From NCBI GenBank assembly GCA_019423795.1, contig JAHZAT010000097.1:1-40850 (forward strand): a stretch of DNA of 40,850 nt, in the 5' to 3' direction. Below are positions 39,435 to 40,850 of the stretch, piece after piece. Source of the stretch: Clostridiales bacterium. GTDB lineage: Bacteria > Bacillota > Clostridia > Lachnospirales > Lachnospiraceae. The notes under the pieces are model-generated. The model made no database searches and was not told the origin of the DNA. It saw only the letters and a program-made list of their open reading frames with translations. The translations under genes were made by a program, and so were the position numbers. The stretch's first letter is position 1. Every line of letters begins with the position of its first letter.

Positions 39435-40555
39435 GTTCTTTTCTCCTTTAATCCAATCATTCCTGCACATAACAAAAATACTATTATCATATAAGCCACA
39501 AAATCAGAAGAATATATTTGAATTATTTTTATGTGTTTAGGAAACAAGAACCGCAAAAATACATTTGCAAATATACTCCCACTTGTACATAGGGCTACTG
39601 TTTTATATACCAATGTTTTCACTTTTCTTGTATTCACATCCAGTACTTTATATACAACGATGAATTCTAGTAGCAAATTTAAACTCATGAATATCAATGC
39701 TTTTCCAGTTGTCGTTGGTAATAAATTATTTGATTTCCATTTCATCTGCGGTATCACATAACGATAACCTGTCTCCCTGCGTATTCTTTTTAGCAAATTA
39801 CTTAGTTGACGATACTCTTTCTCATTCTTATAACAAAAATAACCTGAACATTTTACTGACATTAATATTTTTTCATTCTCTTGTTTCATTGTTTTCATTT
39901 TACTTACTGTTGGCATAATCAATGTTTCATCAAGATTTAATTCCGATGACAACCTAGTATTCTTATGTAAAAACCCAACAATTTTAAACGTACAATTTTC
40001 AGTTCCCAAATATCCTGCCTTAATTTTCTGATTCAAATGAAAAACTTTTTGATAATCATATCCTGCAATTAATGGAATCTCTTGATTCAAAGGTCTTTGA
40101 TACTCTTTTAAAGTAAAGCAACGACCTTTTTCAATATGTTGTTCTATCTTCTTTTCATTTATCATTTTCTCTGGCATCTGACGTACAGTTAAATTTGTAA
40201 GATATCCATCTTCCGTTTTGTCATTATATGATCCAGATGCAAGTTTTTCATTCCCACGAAAATATTCATGATAAGATAGAATCTGTCTGGAATATTCTCT
40301 GTATAACTCTGCTTTTTCTAATTCTTTATATACTTCTTTTAAAATACTGAGAGAGTTTTTCTGATGAAGGAATTCCATATAGCTAGAATTTCTATTATCA
40401 TATTCATCTGATAACTTCCATACTCCAGGGTATTCTATCTCCACTTGTTCATTATGACGATCAATCTTATTTTGATACGAATATATAATAATTCCCAGTA
40501 AACACCCAATGCTTAATATATAAAATACCATAAAACGAACTACATATTTCCTCAT
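39431..40555 (-). CDS. MacB/FtsX-like permease protein without visible ATPase
   Basis: This 374-residue protein has the outline of a MacB/FtsX-type subunit: a first membrane helix (about residues 7-27), an extracellular domain of about 250 residues and three helices at the C-terminus (about 288-308, 318-340, 350-370). The middle domain has the family-like pattern GRCFTLKEY, then EIPLIAGYDYQKVF, then FKIVGFLHKNT. No ABC ATPase occurs in the window; it might lie beyond the right edge. The gene is 3 bp after its upstream neighbour and overlaps the VanZ-like gene by 4 bp. The family call is by pattern memory only. Confidence 0.6.
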   Translation of the reverse strand: MRKYVVRFMVFYILSIGCLLGIIIYSYQNKIDRHNEQVEIEYPGVWKLSDEYDNRNSSYMEFLHQKNSLSILKEVYKELEKAELYREYSRQILSYHEYFRGNEKLASGSYNDKTEDGYLTNLTVRQMPEKMINEKKIEQHIEKGRCFTLKEYQRPLNQEIPLIAGYDYQKVFHLNQKIKAGYLGTENCTFKIVGFLHKNTRLSSELNLDETLIMPTVSKMKTMKQENEKILMSVKCSGYFCYKNEKEYRQLSNLLKRIRRETGYRYVIPQMKWKSNNLLPTTTGKALIFMSLNLLLEFIVVYKVLDVNTRKVKTLVYKTVALCTSGSIFANVFLRFLFPKHIKIIQIYSSDFVAYMIIVFLLCAGMIGLKEKRT

Positions 40556-40558
40556 TTA

Positions 40559-40840
40559 TCATTTCTCCACACAAATCGCTATTCCTATTTTTATTTTCTT
40601 TTTATAACGATTTTCAACGAATACTTTATATTTTCCATCTTTTTTCACATAAAAGTCATGTATAATATCGACCGCATGCATCACATATCGTTCTTTTCCT
40701 GTCTCGTCTATAATTCCTGCTACAAAATCCTTATCGTCTCTTTGTATTTCTTTAGACGAAAAAATGGTCAGTTTAATTTTCTCACCTTTTTTTAATTCCA
40801 TTGATTCTTGCAATCTAAAATAGATCTGCTGCATACACAT
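40559..40840 (-). CDS. Small beta-rich protein, possibly cut by the window edge
   Basis: The visible 93 residues have alternating polar and hydrophobic strands (EKIKLTIFSSKE, KYKVFVENRY, KKIKIGIAICVEK), resembling the end of a beta-sandwich such as a PPC-like domain. The frame has no stop up to the window end, so the true start and any signal peptide may lie outside. Within the window an ATG at 40840 or 40834 with GAGGG nearby could also be the start. It is 3 bp upstream of the permease gene. No firm family assigned. Confidence 0.5.
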   Translation of the reverse strand: MCMQQIYFRLQESMELKKGEKIKLTIFSSKEIQRDDKDFVAGIIDETGKERYVMHAVDIIHDFYVKKDGKYKVFVENRYKKKIKIGIAICVEK

Positions 40841-40850
40841 GCCCTCTTTC

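Overview
The window looks like chromosome of a low-GC, anaerobic, Gram-positive Clostridia, most likely a Lachnospiraceae gut bacterium of Anaerostipes/Blautia type (inferred from gene content; I could not run a search). Supporting signs are strong AGGAGG ribosome sites, sigma-A promoters with 17-nt spacers, a sporulation-type division/cell-wall cluster and the hydrogenase maturase HydE.

Layout. 1-419: 5' half of a group IIC intron on the minus strand, placed just beyond the terminator of a glycerol dehydrogenase gene (506-1594). 1600-2358: a gene-poor stretch with a 300-bp structured inverted-repeat element (E1). 2359-15628: an accessory sugar-alcohol locus. One operon encodes a SAF-domain oxidoreductase, a class II aldolase, a YjbQ/UPF0047 protein and a TIM-type isomerase. 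It is followed by two paralogous glucitol-type PTS sets (IIA, IIBC, IIC, one with GutM), a second, base-for-base identical oxidoreductase gene and three SorC/DeoR-type regulators. A recurring motif close to TTTACATATGTGC lies in the promoter regions of this locus. The simplest reading is PTS uptake of an unknown polyol, oxidation of the polyol phosphate, isomerisation and aldol cleavage to triose units.

15904-24316: a duplicated CmpB-type membrane protein, a HAD phosphatase, ssb-like/cobO/dapA/dapB, typA and hydE. 24388-35447: a compact dcw cluster on the minus strand (mraZ-rsmH-ftsL-two class B PBPs-mraY-murD-ftsW/spoVE-divIB-ftsZ) lacking murG, murC, murE and murF. It starts at a promoter followed by three 10-bp-phased MraZ boxes. 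35650-37837: lgt and ychF.

37841-38124: a second structured element (E2). Its inner core is shared with E1, including a 9-bp hairpin whose sequence differs completely but keeps pairing around an identical ATTTTG loop, while its long outer arms are unrelated to those of E1. This pair is the most unusual thing in the window. 38187-40840: a minus-strand group with an extracellular beta-rich protein (cut by the window edge), a MacB/FtsX-like permease without visible ATPase, a VanZ protein, a frameshifted small secreted-peptide gene and an overlapping 36-residue hydrophobic peptide.
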